A stretch of 64,000 nucleotides of DNA from Pyropia haitanensis (lineage: Eukaryota > Rhodophyta > Bangiophyceae > Bangiales > Bangiaceae). The position numbers and the translations under genes are program-made. The notes below the pieces were generated by a model. It saw only the letters and a program-made list of their open reading frames with translations. It searched no databases and had not been told where the DNA came from. This document shows positions 33,060 to 43,026 of this stretch, one piece after another (position 1 is the stretch's first letter; every line of letters starts with the position of its first letter). The stretch covers positions 6,121,009-6,185,008 of the forward strand of contig SDUX01000007.1 of the NCBI GenBank assembly GCA_008729055.1, in the 5' to 3' direction.

Positions 33060-33790
33060 CTCATCGGCAGCGCATCGCCCCGCCCGTTGGCCACCGGTCC
33101 ATCGGCTTTGGGCGTCGATGAGCTTAGGATCGGCCCAGTTTCGCCCAACGCGCAGGCCAACGAGCCCCTCGGACGATGCGGGCGACTTTCCGCCCACGAC
33201 GGACAACAAGACGCCTCCCACTCTATCGGGTGCTCGCCGCGCACCCGGTGGGCGGTCCGCCCTATCGGGTGCTCGCCGCACAAGCTCTGACCTGGTCACG
33301 GCCACCGCGACCACTCGGCAGTGCGGCTTGCTGCCGTGCCCCCACGGCGTCCCGGTTGCTTTGCCAGACCGACGCTCCCTTTTCTGTCCCGCTTCGTAGG
33401 AAGGGCAAGCCGGCCGCCGCGGCGACGGCGGGCCAGCGCGGCAGGCGCAACACCGCTCATGAGGCGGCAGCACAGGGTTAGCGGCAGCGAGGGGGGCGAC
33501 GGCAGCGCCAGTGCCGACAAAGCGATGTCATGGCGGTGCGCGAGAGGGATGCTGTCGAGGGGCATGGCGGGTAGGGGGGCAGGCGGGCCCGCGGCTGCAG
33601 CCACCGTCACGAAAGCCCGAATCCGCTTCGCAAGACCTACACGGCCCACACACATACACACGTCGCTCGTACGAGTCATCAATCTCCCCTCAGGGGCACC
33701 GCTCATGCCCGGATCCGCGAGATCCAACTGCTATATAGCTCGGCTGTGGCCTCGCTGCACACCCCGAGCCTCCAGGGCATGCCTGTGCGG
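33060..33790 (+). repeat. Dispersed repeat, copy B
   Basis: Homologous to the reverse complement of 12420-13235; see copy A for shared words. This copy carries its own internal duplication, CTATCGGGTGCTCGCCGC, at about 33222 and 33261. Near its 3' side, at 33732, CTATATAGCT is a TATA-like palindrome. No protein-coding capacity is recognised. Confidence 0.8.
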
Positions 33791-33859
33791 CGCTGCAGGG
33801 CCCAAATTCGTGTTTTGGGCCGGCCTGGACGTGTTGCACGACCCTGTTCCGCGGACATG

Positions 33860-34340
33860 GGGCCCGAAAACCATGCACCGTGCACGATAATTTGCCCCTT
33901 GGAAATGCTACGAGGGTAGCATGTCGATGGAAATTTGCACGAAAAGTGCACCCGGTGCACGAGCACACGTGCAGGAAACTTGCATCGATAGCGCACGTTC
34001 CGTGCAGTGAGCGAGCACAGAAATTCTGCTACTCACGGAGAAGTGAGCAACTCGGCAGCTGAAACATATGAACGCGAGCCTCTGAGCACGCACCGCATGC
34101 TGGACTCGCCTCCTGCTTGAAAAAGAGAGCCTTTTCGTACAGAACACGAGTAGAGACAAAGGTGTGCATGCAGATGTCCTGCATTGCACTGCACGAATGC
34201 ACAAAGTCTTATGCACGGCGGCACGCATTCAAACAGACTTCTCGCATGTACGAAACACTGGAAGAACACGTCGTGCACGGTGAGAGAGCAAGTCCTGCAC
34301 GGGAACGTGCTCTGGTGCAGGGTCCAAGAATGCAATGAGG
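33860..34340. repeat. TGCA-rich patch with decayed 45-bp direct repeats
   Basis: TGCA occurs about twenty times in under 500 bases, often as GTGCAC or TGCACG, where about two are expected by chance. GGAAATTTGCA at 33929 and GGAAACTTGCA at 33974 mark a 45-base spacing. GC is near 50 percent, unlike the surroundings. It may be a degraded satellite or a regulatory cluster. Confidence 0.6.
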
Positions 34341-34564
34341 CCGTATCTGAGAAGGGAAGCACCAGCAAAATAAATACCTTCGCACACTCCTCAACGAGGT
34401 GGTTCTCATGCTCTATACCAAAAACGGAAACTCGCCGCAGCTTCTCCTTCGGGGGCGAGCCCACCTGCACTGGGCTGCTGTCACAGGAACACGCGTTCTG
34501 GGGCTCTGAGGGCCACGTTGCAGACGCAAGCGCAGCAGTCGAACAGACCAGAACAGGTCAAGTA

Positions 34565-34740
34565 GGCCGATTCTCCCGGCTGGTCACCCGCGTCGCCCGC
34601 CGCATCGCGGCGGTGGTCCCCCCCACACCCACCCCCTTTGACTGGCGCTTTGTCGTCGTTGCCGCGCCCGGGGTGGTCAACGCGGCGTGCTACCCGGGCG
34701 GCAAGGTCGTTGTCTTTTCCGGCCTCCTCGACGCCCTCCC
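34565..34740 (+). pseudogene. Fragment of an M48-family (OMA1-like) metalloprotease
   Basis: One frame reads FSRLVTRVARRIAAVVP, then FDWRFVVVAAPGVVNAACYP and GGKVVVFSGLLDAL. This matches the segment just before the zinc-binding helix in M48 peptidases such as OMA1, where the pattern is W-x-V...P..NA..PGGK..V..GLL. The downstream HExxH helix is not found in any frame over the next 500 bases, and no start is seen upstream. It is either one exon of a gene I cannot complete or, more likely, a captured or decayed fragment. Confidence 0.55.
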
Positions 34741-34847
34741 TACGGTCGGCGTTTGTGGCGTTTGGGGGCGTGGGAGGGAAGAAGGGGTGGGAAATGATGT
34801 GGCAACAACAACTGCTCGTTTTGTGTCATCCCATCCTTCCGGGGGGC

Positions 34848-34938
34848 CTTACGGTCCAAGCCATACGACGCGCTGATGGAGGAGGTGCGAGTGCTGGCTG
34901 AGGCGGGCGTCGTGGAACTTTGCGTTATCGGAGAGCGG
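34848..34938 (+). pseudogene. Possible fragment of a radical-SAM methylthiotransferase (MiaB/RimO-like)
   Basis: The frame reads LRSKPYDALMEEVRVLAEAG followed by VVELCVIGE, which resembles the MiaB/RimO stretch after the CxxxCxxC motif (RS-R-P-x-x-x-I-x-x-E-V..L...GV-x-E-I-x-L-I-G). Only about 30 residues can be compared. After GE the frame becomes a CGG-repeat string. It sits 110 bases after the M48 fragment, suggesting a patch of captured exon pieces. The match is suggestive only. Confidence 0.3.
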
Positions 34939-35082
34939 CGGCGGCGGTGGCTGTGGCGGCGGCGGCGGCGGCGGTGGGGTGGTGGGCGCCGCCGCCTCCC
35001 CGGCGGGGTCTCCTCCTCGCCCCTGCCCGACATGAGCCAAGACGCCCTCGCGCTCTTCCCAGACATTAGAGGGATTCGGCAT

Positions 35083-35153
35083 GTCAAATGTGGATCGGTG
35101 GCGTGGGTCGGGGACACGTTTCTGCCGCGTTATGCCTCCGACCCACATTTGAC
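35083..35153. repeat. Short inverted repeat (16-bp arms, one mismatch)
   Basis: GTCAAATGTGGATCGG at 35083-35098 pairs with CCGACCCACATTTGAC at 35138-35153, leaving a 39-base loop. It lies in AT-richer intergenic DNA. Confidence 0.6.
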
Positions 35154-35289
35154 GACCCATAAATGGCTATCCACCCCCCCGTACCCACGTCAGATACCGG
35201 TCCGAGTGCGCTTCCCGCGGCGTGCTTCGCGCCACCCCAACACGTATTTAGATAAAGGGTGCGCGCACGGCCAGATACTTTCCGACTGA

Positions 35290-36415
35290 CGGCTGCCACC
35301 TGAGCAGCACCGCCGCCGTCTGGACGCCCTCTGCTGAGGGCTGTCCACCATGCTGTGGCGCTCCTTTGTGTACAGTACGCCTGCTTCCGAGGCACGGGCG
35401 TGGACCGTCCGCGTTGGCTTTCGCTCTTGGCCCCTGGACCCGCCCTCCCTTCCTTCCCCCACGCGTCCTCGGAGGTGGATTGCTCCAGCTTGCTCTCGCT
35501 CATTTTGTTGTCAAACGTACTGACAGTGGGCGCATACAATGCCAAAACAAAATCCTTCTTGTGGCCCTGAATCAATGTCCAAGCTTGGTTCGCGATATGA
35601 CTCGAGTGTTCAATATATTTTGTAACCGGCTGTGTTTCTTTTGTCGGTCGGCCGGGCGGGGGGCGCGCGATCTGGCAGCGGCCGGGCTGTCTCTTGGCTC
35701 GTGGTGCTGTCGGTCTCTCCCCCTCCGCTGCGGCGACGCCTCTTCCTCTACGTCCGTGGCGGCCCTTCGCCCTTGCGTGCGTTGCCCCACGCACCGTTGG
35801 TCGTGGCCGGCGGCCGGATGGGGGGTCGCGCCCGTTGGGCACCTCACCGGGCGTCTCCTGGGTCCCCTCCGACTGCCACGTCCGTTTTGCGCGGCGGCCT
35901 CCCCTGGCTGCTGCGTTTGCGTCTCCTCTCTCGGCGCTGCTGTCGGCGTGGCGGCTGCAGCTGCGGTGACCACGATGCGAGTGCCGGCGGCGCGCGCGCA
36001 CCGCCATTCGCCCCCCTGCTTCCACCCCCGTCTGGCAGCGGCGCCCCCGCATGCACATGTGAGCACCGGCGCCCCGGCACCCTGCAAGGGGCACCGACGC
36101 GGGGGCGGCGCGACGCGCCGCGGGTTAAGACCCGTGGCGGGGGACGGATCACCGCCGGTCGCACGAGCCGGCAGCGTCCTTTCTCCTCTCGCTTCCTTCC
36201 TTGCCGCCTCTCAAAGGCTCAAGGCTGCAGTACCCCAAGGATTGATGCGCCCATCTCCTCACATGCTACCTACACCTTTACTTCTCTGCTTCTTCCTGTG
36301 GGGCCGACCCACAGAGTGGGTCAGTCAGTTGGCGGCCCTGGGGGACGCCTTCCTAGCCCACTCAAGAAAAGATTGAAAAATACATTCCTCGCGCCTCTTC
36401 CCTCGCACACCCTGG
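35290..36415. other. Intergenic region downstream of the carbonic anhydrase gene
   Basis: Mixed composition and no recognisable domain in any frame. A 336-codon ORF on each strand overlaps here without family resemblance. The last 200 bases are T/C-rich and probably hold the 3' UTR of the gene on the - strand. Confidence 0.45.
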
Positions 36416-39400
36416 TTACGTCGTCCGGCTCACGGTCGCCGGACGAGAATTTGACCAGTCACCAACAGCCTCGGTGACGACCGACAGCTTCGGATCGAAC
36501 GGCGCTGAAGAGTGGTGCAGATAGATCCGCACTTGACCGTCATCACATCGCCTGTACCCGAAGGTGTACTCAACACGGCTCTTTCCGCCGCTGGTGGCGT
36601 CCGTGAAGATGTAGTCACCCATCGCTTGCGCGGTGGGGCCGTTGTAGACAATCTTGTGGTTGCGGAAGACGACGTCGCTCCATCCGCGACCACCGTTGAT
36701 GGCAAAGCCACCATCTTCACCCTTGTACACGTTGTTGTTCATGGCGTCAGCCCCGACAAAGTAGCTCATGGCGTCGGCTGCCGTCGGACGGAACGGATGC
36801 TTGGTTGCCTTGGTCGGCTTGAAGAGTACGTCCGTGTGACCGTAGCCGTACAGCTTGCCGGCCGCCTCACCGGCAGCCGCCACGTAGTCTCCCTTGTTGG
36901 CGTAGACCCTGGAGATGGCAACAATGGAGTCGGCCCACAGCTTCTGCGCCGCGAGAACCTCGCCCTCCGTGACGGCGGGCACCTTCTGCTCAAACGGCAC
37001 CGACGAGTGATGCAGGTAGATGCGCACATTGCCATCCGCGCAGCGCTTGTACCCGAAGGTGTACTCCACTCGAACCTTGTCGCCGCTGGTGGCGTCCGTG
37101 AAGACGTAGTCACCCATCGCCTGCGCGGTAGGGCCGTTGTAGTCGATCTTGTGGTTGCGGAAGACAACGTGGCTCCATCCGCGACCACCATTGATGGCAA
37201 AGCCAGCGTCTTCGCCATCGAACTCGGGGTTGTCCATGGCGCTAGCACCAACAAAGTAGCTCATGGCGTCGGCTGCCGTCGGACGGAACGGATGAGCCGT
37301 GGCCTTGGTCGGCTTGAAGAGCACGTCCGTGTGGCCGTAGCCGTACAGCTTGCCGGCCGCCTCGCCAGCCGCGGCGACAAAGTCACCCTTGTCAGCGTGG
37401 ACCTTGGAGATGGCAACAATGGAGTCGGCCCACAGCTTCTGTGCCGCGAGAACCTCGCTCTCCGTGACGGCGGGCACCTTCTGCTCAAACGGCACCGACG
37501 AGTGATGCAGGTAGATGCGCACATTGCCATCCGCGCAGCGCTTGTACCCGAAGGTGTACTCCACTCGAACCTTGTCGCCGCTGGTGGCGTCCGTGAAGAC
37601 GTAGTCACCCATCGCCTGCGCGGTAGGGCCGTTGTAGTCGATCTTGTGGTTGCGGAAGACGACGTCGCTCCATCCGCGACCACCATTGATGGCAAAGCCA
37701 GCGTCCTCGCCATCGAACTCGGGGTTGTCCATGGCGCTAGCACCAACAAAGTAGCTCATGGCGTCGGCTGCCGTCGGACGGAACGGATGAGCCGTGGCCT
37801 TGGTCGGCTTGAAGAGCACGTCCGTGTGGCCGTAGCCGTACAGCTTGCCGGCCGCCTCGCCAGCCGCGGCGACAAAGTCACCCTTGTCAGCGTGGACCTT
37901 GGAGATGGCAACAATGGAGTCGGCCCACAGCTTCTGCGCCGCGAGAACCTCGCCCTCCGTGACGGCGGGCACCTTCTGCTCAAACGGCACCGACGAGTGA
38001 TGCAGGTAGATGCGCACATTGCCATCCGCGCAGCGCTTGTACCCGAAGGTGTACTCCACTCGAACCTTGTCGCCGCTGGTGGCGTCCGTGAAGACGTAGT
38101 CACCCATCGCCTGCGCGGTAGGGCCGTTGTAGTCGATCTTGTGGTTGCGGAAGACGACGTCGCTCCATCCGCGACCACCATTGATGGCAAAGCCAGCGTC
38201 CTCGCCATCGAACTCGGGGTTGTCCATGGCGCTAGCACCAACAAAGTAGCTCATGGCGTCGGCTGCCGTCGGACGGAACGGATGAGCCGTGGCCTTGGTC
38301 GGCTTGAAGAGCACGTCCGTGTGACCGTAGCCGTACAGCTTGCCGGCCGCCTCGCCAGCCGCGGCGACAAAGTCACCCTTTTCAGCGTGGACCTTGGAGA
38401 TGGCAACAATGGAGTCGGCCCACAGCTTCTGCGCCGCGAGAACCTCGGCCTTCGTGACGGCGGGCACCTTCTGCTCAAACGGCACCGACGAGTGATGCAG
38501 GTAGATGCGCACATTGCCATCCGCGCAGCGCTTGTACCCAAAGGTGTACTCCACTCGAACCCTGTCGCCGCTGGTGGCGTCCGTGAAGACGTAGTCACCC
38601 ATCGCCTGCGCGGTAGGGCCGTTGTAGTCGATCTTGTGGTTGCGGAAGACAACGTGGCTCCATCCGCGGCCACCATTGATTGCAAAGCCAGCGTCTTCGC
38701 CATCGAACTCGGGGTTGTCCATGGCGCTAGCACCAACAAAGTAGCTCATGGCGTCGGCTGCCGTCGGACGGAACGGATGAGCCGTGGCCTTGGTCGGCTT
38801 GAAGAGCACGTCCGTGTGACCGTAGCCGTACAGCTTGCCAGCGGCCTTGCCGGCCGCGGCGACAAAGTCACCCTTTTCAGCGTGGACCTTGGAGATGGCA
38901 ACAATGGAGTCGGCCCACAGCTTCTGTGCCGCGAGAACCTCGCTCTCCGTGACGGCGGGCACCTTCTGCTCAAACGGCACCGACGAGTGGTGCAGGCAAA
39001 TGCGGACTTTTCCGTCGGCACAGCGCTTGTAACCGAAGGTGTACTCGACGCGGCTGACGTCACCGCTGGTGGCATCCTTGAAGTAGTACTCGCCCATGGC
39101 ATGTGCAACCTCGCCAAACAGCTTGATCTCGTGGTTGCGGAAGACGACCTTCTTCCAGCCTCGGCCGCCGTTGATGGCGAAGCCAGAGTCCTCGCCGTCA
39201 AAGACAATGCTGTCTGCCGCGGCAGAGCCTACAAAGTAGCTCATGGCGTCCTCAGCGGACGGCCGGAAGGGGTTGTTTGTGGCCTTTGTGGGCTTGAACA
39301 GGACGTCTCCATCCCCATAGCCGTACAGCTCGCCAGCGGCGGTGGCGGCGACCTTGACAAAATCCTCTCCAGCCGCATGCGCGTCGGAGATGCGGACAAT

Positions 39401-39655
39401 GGCGTCGGCCCACGCGGCCTGCGCGGCCAGTACCTCCTCCTCGGTCACCGGCTTGACGACCTTCTTGGACTTGAACGCCAGGCGCAACAGCGCCGCGGCC
39501 GCGCCGCCCACTACAACTGCCGCTACGCCGCGCGCAACCGGGGGCGCGACCATGCGCGTCGCGGTGCGCGCCGGCCGGGTCGTGGAGCGCGCGGAGGGCA
39601 GCGCGGCGCGGCCGCTGACAAGCGGGGGCCCGCTGACGAAGGCGGACGTCGTCAT
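36416..39655 (-). CDS. Iota-type carbonic anhydrase (COG4337/CaMKII-AD-like) with six tandem domains, plastid-targeted
   Basis: ATG at 39655 gives 1079 residues in one exon. Residues 1-65 are a Ser/Arg/Ala-rich leader with Phe near the start, as in rhodophyte plastid targeting, plus a hydrophobic stretch (GVAAVVVGGAAAALLRLA). Six domains of 165 residues follow, each running VTExEVLAAQ..WADSIVAIS, LYGYG..DVLFKPTKAT, FRP.A.DAMSYFVG, GFAINGGRGW..VVFRNH, AMG.Y.F.DATSG, RVEYTFGY, and ending in LHHSS.PF. The NTF2-like fold with HHSS is the mark of iota carbonic anhydrases, which interconvert CO2 and bicarbonate without a metal. Domains 2-5 are nearly identical, while 1 and 6 diverge. Codon use is less GC-rich than in neighbouring genes. 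A role in plastid CO2 supply is inferred. A TATATG box lies about 140 bases upstream. Confidence 0.9.
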   Translation of the reverse strand: MTTSAFVSGPPLVSGRAALPSARSTTRPARTATRMVAPPVARGVAAVVVGGAAAALLRLAFKSKKVVKPVTEEEVLAAQAAWADAIVRISDAHAAGEDFVKVAATAAGELYGYGDGDVLFKPTKATNNPFRPSAEDAMSYFVGSAAADSIVFDGEDSGFAINGGRGWKKVVFRNHEIKLFGEVAHAMGEYYFKDATSGDVSRVEYTFGYKRCADGKVRICLHHSSVPFEQKVPAVTESEVLAAQKLWADSIVAISKVHAEKGDFVAAAGKAAGKLYGYGHTDVLFKPTKATAHPFRPTAADAMSYFVGASAMDNPEFDGEDAGFAINGGRGWSHVVFRNHKIDYNGPTAQAMGDYVFTDATSGDRVRVEYTFGYKRCADGNVRIYLHHSSVPFEQKVPAVTKAEVLAAQKLWADSIVAISKVHAEKGDFVAAAGEAAGKLYGYGHTDVLFKPTKATAHPFRPTAADAMSYFVGASAMDNPEFDGEDAGFAINGGRGWSDVVFRNHKIDYNGPTAQAMGDYVFTDATSGDKVRVEYTFGYKRCADGNVRIYLHHSSVPFEQKVPAVTEGEVLAAQKLWADSIVAISKVHADKGDFVAAAGEAAGKLYGYGHTDVLFKPTKATAHPFRPTAADAMSYFVGASAMDNPEFDGEDAGFAINGGRGWSDVVFRNHKIDYNGPTAQAMGDYVFTDATSGDKVRVEYTFGYKRCADGNVRIYLHHSSVPFEQKVPAVTESEVLAAQKLWADSIVAISKVHADKGDFVAAAGEAAGKLYGYGHTDVLFKPTKATAHPFRPTAADAMSYFVGASAMDNPEFDGEDAGFAINGGRGWSHVVFRNHKIDYNGPTAQAMGDYVFTDATSGDKVRVEYTFGYKRCADGNVRIYLHHSSVPFEQKVPAVTEGEVLAAQKLWADSIVAISRVYANKGDYVAAAGEAAGKLYGYGHTDVLFKPTKATKHPFRPTAADAMSYFVGADAMNNNVYKGEDGGFAINGGRGWSDVVFRNHKIVYNGPTAQAMGDYIFTDATSGGKSRVEYTFGYRRCDDGQVRIYLHHSSAPFDPKLSVVTEAVGDWSNSRPATVSRTT
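36766..39240 (-). repeat. 495-bp tandem coding repeats in the carbonic anhydrase gene
   Basis: Equivalent sites recur at exactly 495-base steps (for example 36766, 37261, 37756, 38251, 38746, and the same motif at 39240 in the divergent first domain). Inner copies differ at only scattered bases over hundreds of positions, showing recent duplication or gene conversion. The risk of assembly collapse or expansion is high. Confidence 0.93.
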
Positions 39656-39791
39656 GGTGGAGTCGTTTGGGTGGGTCAGAGCGGAATGCTGGCCTCCGCC
39701 GGTCTGCTCGTGTTGGACAGGCGCGTGCGGTGGTGACGGGAAGGTGCTGGTGCAGCGCTGAAGTACGAGAGAGCGCGAAGGCTGGGAGATT

Positions 39792-39802
39792 GCTACATAT
39801 AC
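39792..39802 (-). promoter_or_regulatory. TATA-like box upstream of the carbonic anhydrase gene
   Basis: On the coding strand the sequence reads CCGTATATGTAGC, about 140 bases before the ATG at 39655. The position suits a TATA box with a short 5' UTR. No experimental support. Confidence 0.3.
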
Positions 39803-42800
39803 GGTCAGCGTCTGCTGATGGCGCGTCCGCCACAAGATGACTCACACGGATGTGTGGTGACCAGAGCATCAGAACTCGAACCCCCCCTGGAGCACCAATG
39901 CAGGCAGGTGCAGGCTCGCGTGTCGTCGATACACCACCGGTCTCGTGGGTGATCTGCACGGCGCAGCACTATTGCTGTCGCCCCAATGCTGGCGGATGCG
40001 AATGTGTGCAACTGCACAACAGGGGATGACCAATGATATGCCTCAGGTTCGGCTGGTCTAACCAATAGCTGCTCAGTATCGTGCTCAGTTGCTGCACAGA
40101 CATGACTCCGCGCGATTGTCTGGGGATTTTAGGCCTGATCGACAGGCGGACTGGCTCGTTTGCAGCTCGCTCGCCTGCACGGGTCAAAAAGTCGCTTGAG
40201 ACCCACGGGAAACGAGGAAAATTGCAAGAAAACTCAATCGATCTTGGACCAATCAGCACCCTGATCGAGGAGGGCTCCCAGTCGTAGCCAATCAGGTGCT
40301 CTTGGGATGAGAAGCGCCAGGCGATCACTGTGGCTTTCTCGTGCCCCATTGGTCTAGATGCCGTCAGGTGGCTGCTGTCGTGCACTTGCACGCATGCAAA
40401 ACCGCCAAAATTGGGACCACGACAACACATTGCTAAGAGCAAAACAAGAAAGGTCCTCCCCAGCGCCACGTAGGTAATATATGGCGCCACGAAATTCGTA
40501 TGTGGTGCCGCGTGCCTATACATTCCCTCAACAAAGCATCTTAGGAAGTGAGCGAGGTGTCCCCAGTTCCCACTTCTCAAACCAGGCCTCTCTCGAAGCA
40601 ATGTGAACCATGTAATTCCCCATGAGGGCAGGCACGAGTGAACTCGACAAGGCCCTTGGTGAATGGGTAACAGAGACGCAAGCACGACGCCGCATGTAGC
40701 CATTGACAGTGTGTTTATTCGTTTGGGTTGCGGCATAGATAAACAAACAATAAATACAATGGTACACACCCCGCTCATGTCCAGCATGGGCGGGGCCGAG
40801 TAGCCCTCGAAAGACGACAATATGTGCGTTCGCGGTACGTGCGCAGGGAGGTTGGTGGGAGGCGCGAAAGACGACGGACGTGCCGGCCCGGCGAGAGGGA
40901 GAACAGAGGGGCGGCGGGGTCGTTGATAAGCGGCTCGGCGCACAGCCGCCGCCGCTCGACGGCTCGGCTCGCAGCCGCCGCCGCCCGACTCAGCCCGCCT
41001 CTCCCCGGCAGCCCTCTCCTGCCGGTAGGGCGGTCGTGTCAGTCGGCGCCTCTCCCACTCATGAGGTTGTCTCGCTCTCCGCAACGACCCAGTCAATCGA
41101 TCGGAGTTACCCGGTGAAGAGACGACGAATAACAAAGCAAAAAACGGCTGCTCTTCCCATTCTGACCAAGATTTGAGGCGACTCAGCCGTTACCCCTACC
41201 TTCTCAGCGACGCGGTTGGCCGGCTGTGTTCCCGTCCCAATCATTGGAGGCAATGTAAATTGGAGTGTTAGAGTTACTTCATTTTCATCGTAGCGCGACG
41301 ATCGCAAACAACCGCAGCCTGTTTTTGTGCGAATTTGAAGTCATCACTTGAAAAGAGCACCCGTCTCGAGAGCGAGACAGATCTTTACGGGTGTGGACCT
41401 ACGCCAACAGGGGGCACCCACGTGCTTGCATTTGGACCGCTGTTTGCATGTTGTGTCAGGCGTGGTGTAGGGCGGCGACAGCCGTACGTGGCACGGTGGC
41501 CGGACGTGCGGTACAGTGCGACCGCGACGTCCTGTCCGCCAGTCGTCGTTGTCACGCCCGTCTTCTTCGCGGTCGCTATCAGCATGGAACAGTGTGACGT
41601 CCTGGGGACAGACGCCCTACTCGAGGATGATGATATCGCCATCGCCATGCACTTGGTTGCGCTCTCTTTCTCGCACACGCCGCAGGCGTCAGCGGCGTGC
41701 GCGCGCGCGCCGTGGGCTGCGTTATTTTCGGATCTGTGGTCGAAAGACGAGAGAACAGACCGCGTGACTTTGACCTCGGTTTTTTTTCTATTGTTCGGGG
41801 CGATGGTAGGTTTCCCAAAACTGATCGATCCGGACGACGCGAGCAGTTCCCACCTCCTCCAGGGGCGCTGGAATGGACGGTACCCACGAAACGCTCCTTC
41901 AGTCTGCGGAAGACTGTGAGCCGGTCTCGATGACCACGACCTTGTTCGAGTGCCTAAACACCGGCCTAGGAGCACCCCTGGGAGGACCTGTTCTTAAACT
42001 GGGCCACATCGAGCCCCGGTCGACGGAAAGTATTCAGGAACTATTTGCAAGTGGGCATACGGAACAGCCGCCACCCTCTAATCCAGCCTTGGCAGGAGCG
42101 CCCCGTTGCTTGGCCTTTGCACGGGCCGCCCGTGGGGCCATTCTGTTTAGAAACTGTTGCGTACTGAGACCATAGTTTTTTCGCCTCGGAAGCGAGCAGG
42201 GCGTCTCCCTTGATAAAGCAGGCACCCCGTTGGTCAAGCACGCAGGTAGAGACGCTGTTGATGACAGCGGTGGAGAGAGGCCAGGAGCGCGTCGTCGAGA
42301 ACGTGGCGGCTGAGCCGACCTGACTGTCGAGACCGTCAAAGTGGACCGCGAGTGCTGCCCGCTGATTGGGTACCAAGTCTCGAGGTCGTAGCGGTACCTA
42401 GTTTCTGAGCCAAGGTGGTTGCCCACCGGGGTCGATCAATCTTCAGGGACGTGCCATATGGTTGGACATAAAGTGTTGAGGAGACTCTGCACGGACGACT
42501 GAGCGGTGCTATAGGGCCTAGTCCCGGAAAGTCGGCCTCTGGGACACTGTAGAGGGGGGTTTGCACGCCGATGCACACCCGCGCACGCTCAATTCTGGCC
42601 AAATTTTGCTTCCCGGGGGTCCACAGGTTTGGTAGCACTGCACTGCGGCCGCCGGTCAGGGCACGTCCACCAATGTCGGCTATCAGTCTTAAATGAGTGG
42701 TTTTAAGACGCCACGTGTACATACGTGGCAGCGTCTGGGTGGTCGGGCTATCGGCGAGCTATCAGGCGAAGCACGTGAAGTGGACTTACGGTGGAGACGG

Positions 42801-42951
42801 GGGCTACCAACAGGCTACCTTCCAAACCACGGGTCCGTTCGTCGTCTTCGTTCCAGGCCGTTGGTGTTGACAACTCTCCACTATCACACTGTCGAAATGA
42901 TGCCCACACGTGGCACGCTCTCAGCCAATCATCGCCCTGGCAATTGGTAAG
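39803..42951. other. AT-richer intergenic DNA
   Basis: GC is near 50-55 percent, clearly below the gene blocks. Open frames of 100-390 codons show no domain and no GC-rich third positions. Palindromic CCACGT/ACGTGG words recur from about 42711 onward. This may be old transposon remains, but I recognise no transposon protein. Confidence 0.45.
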
Positions 42952-43026
42952 GTCTGTTGGCTCCAGGGCTATCGCTCGGCCAAAACACCCTGTTTTGGCC
43001 CGGCGATAGCTCTGGAGCTAACAGAC
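42952..43026. repeat. Near-perfect hairpin with 36-bp arms and a 3-base loop
   Basis: Left arm 42952-42987 (GTCTGTTGGCTCCAGGGCTA...) and right arm 42991-43026 pair over 36 positions with four mismatches around the loop CCC. The arms include GGCCAAAACA/TGTTTTGGCC next to the loop. Such a stem is expected in a foldback element or a small-RNA precursor. Confidence 0.8.

Noticed and set aside
36512..39736. 1074-codon open frame on the + strand, antisense across the whole carbonic anhydrase gene.
   Set aside because: One stop-free antisense frame in a 495-bp unit is copied by each tandem repeat. The translation has no family resemblance, while the - strand frame encodes six clear enzyme domains.
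42041..42376. Open frame on the - strand with non-biased composition (VHFDGLDSQVGSAATFST).
   Set aside because: It looked like a possible transposon-protein relic but shares no recognisable motif with reverse transcriptase, integrase or transposase.
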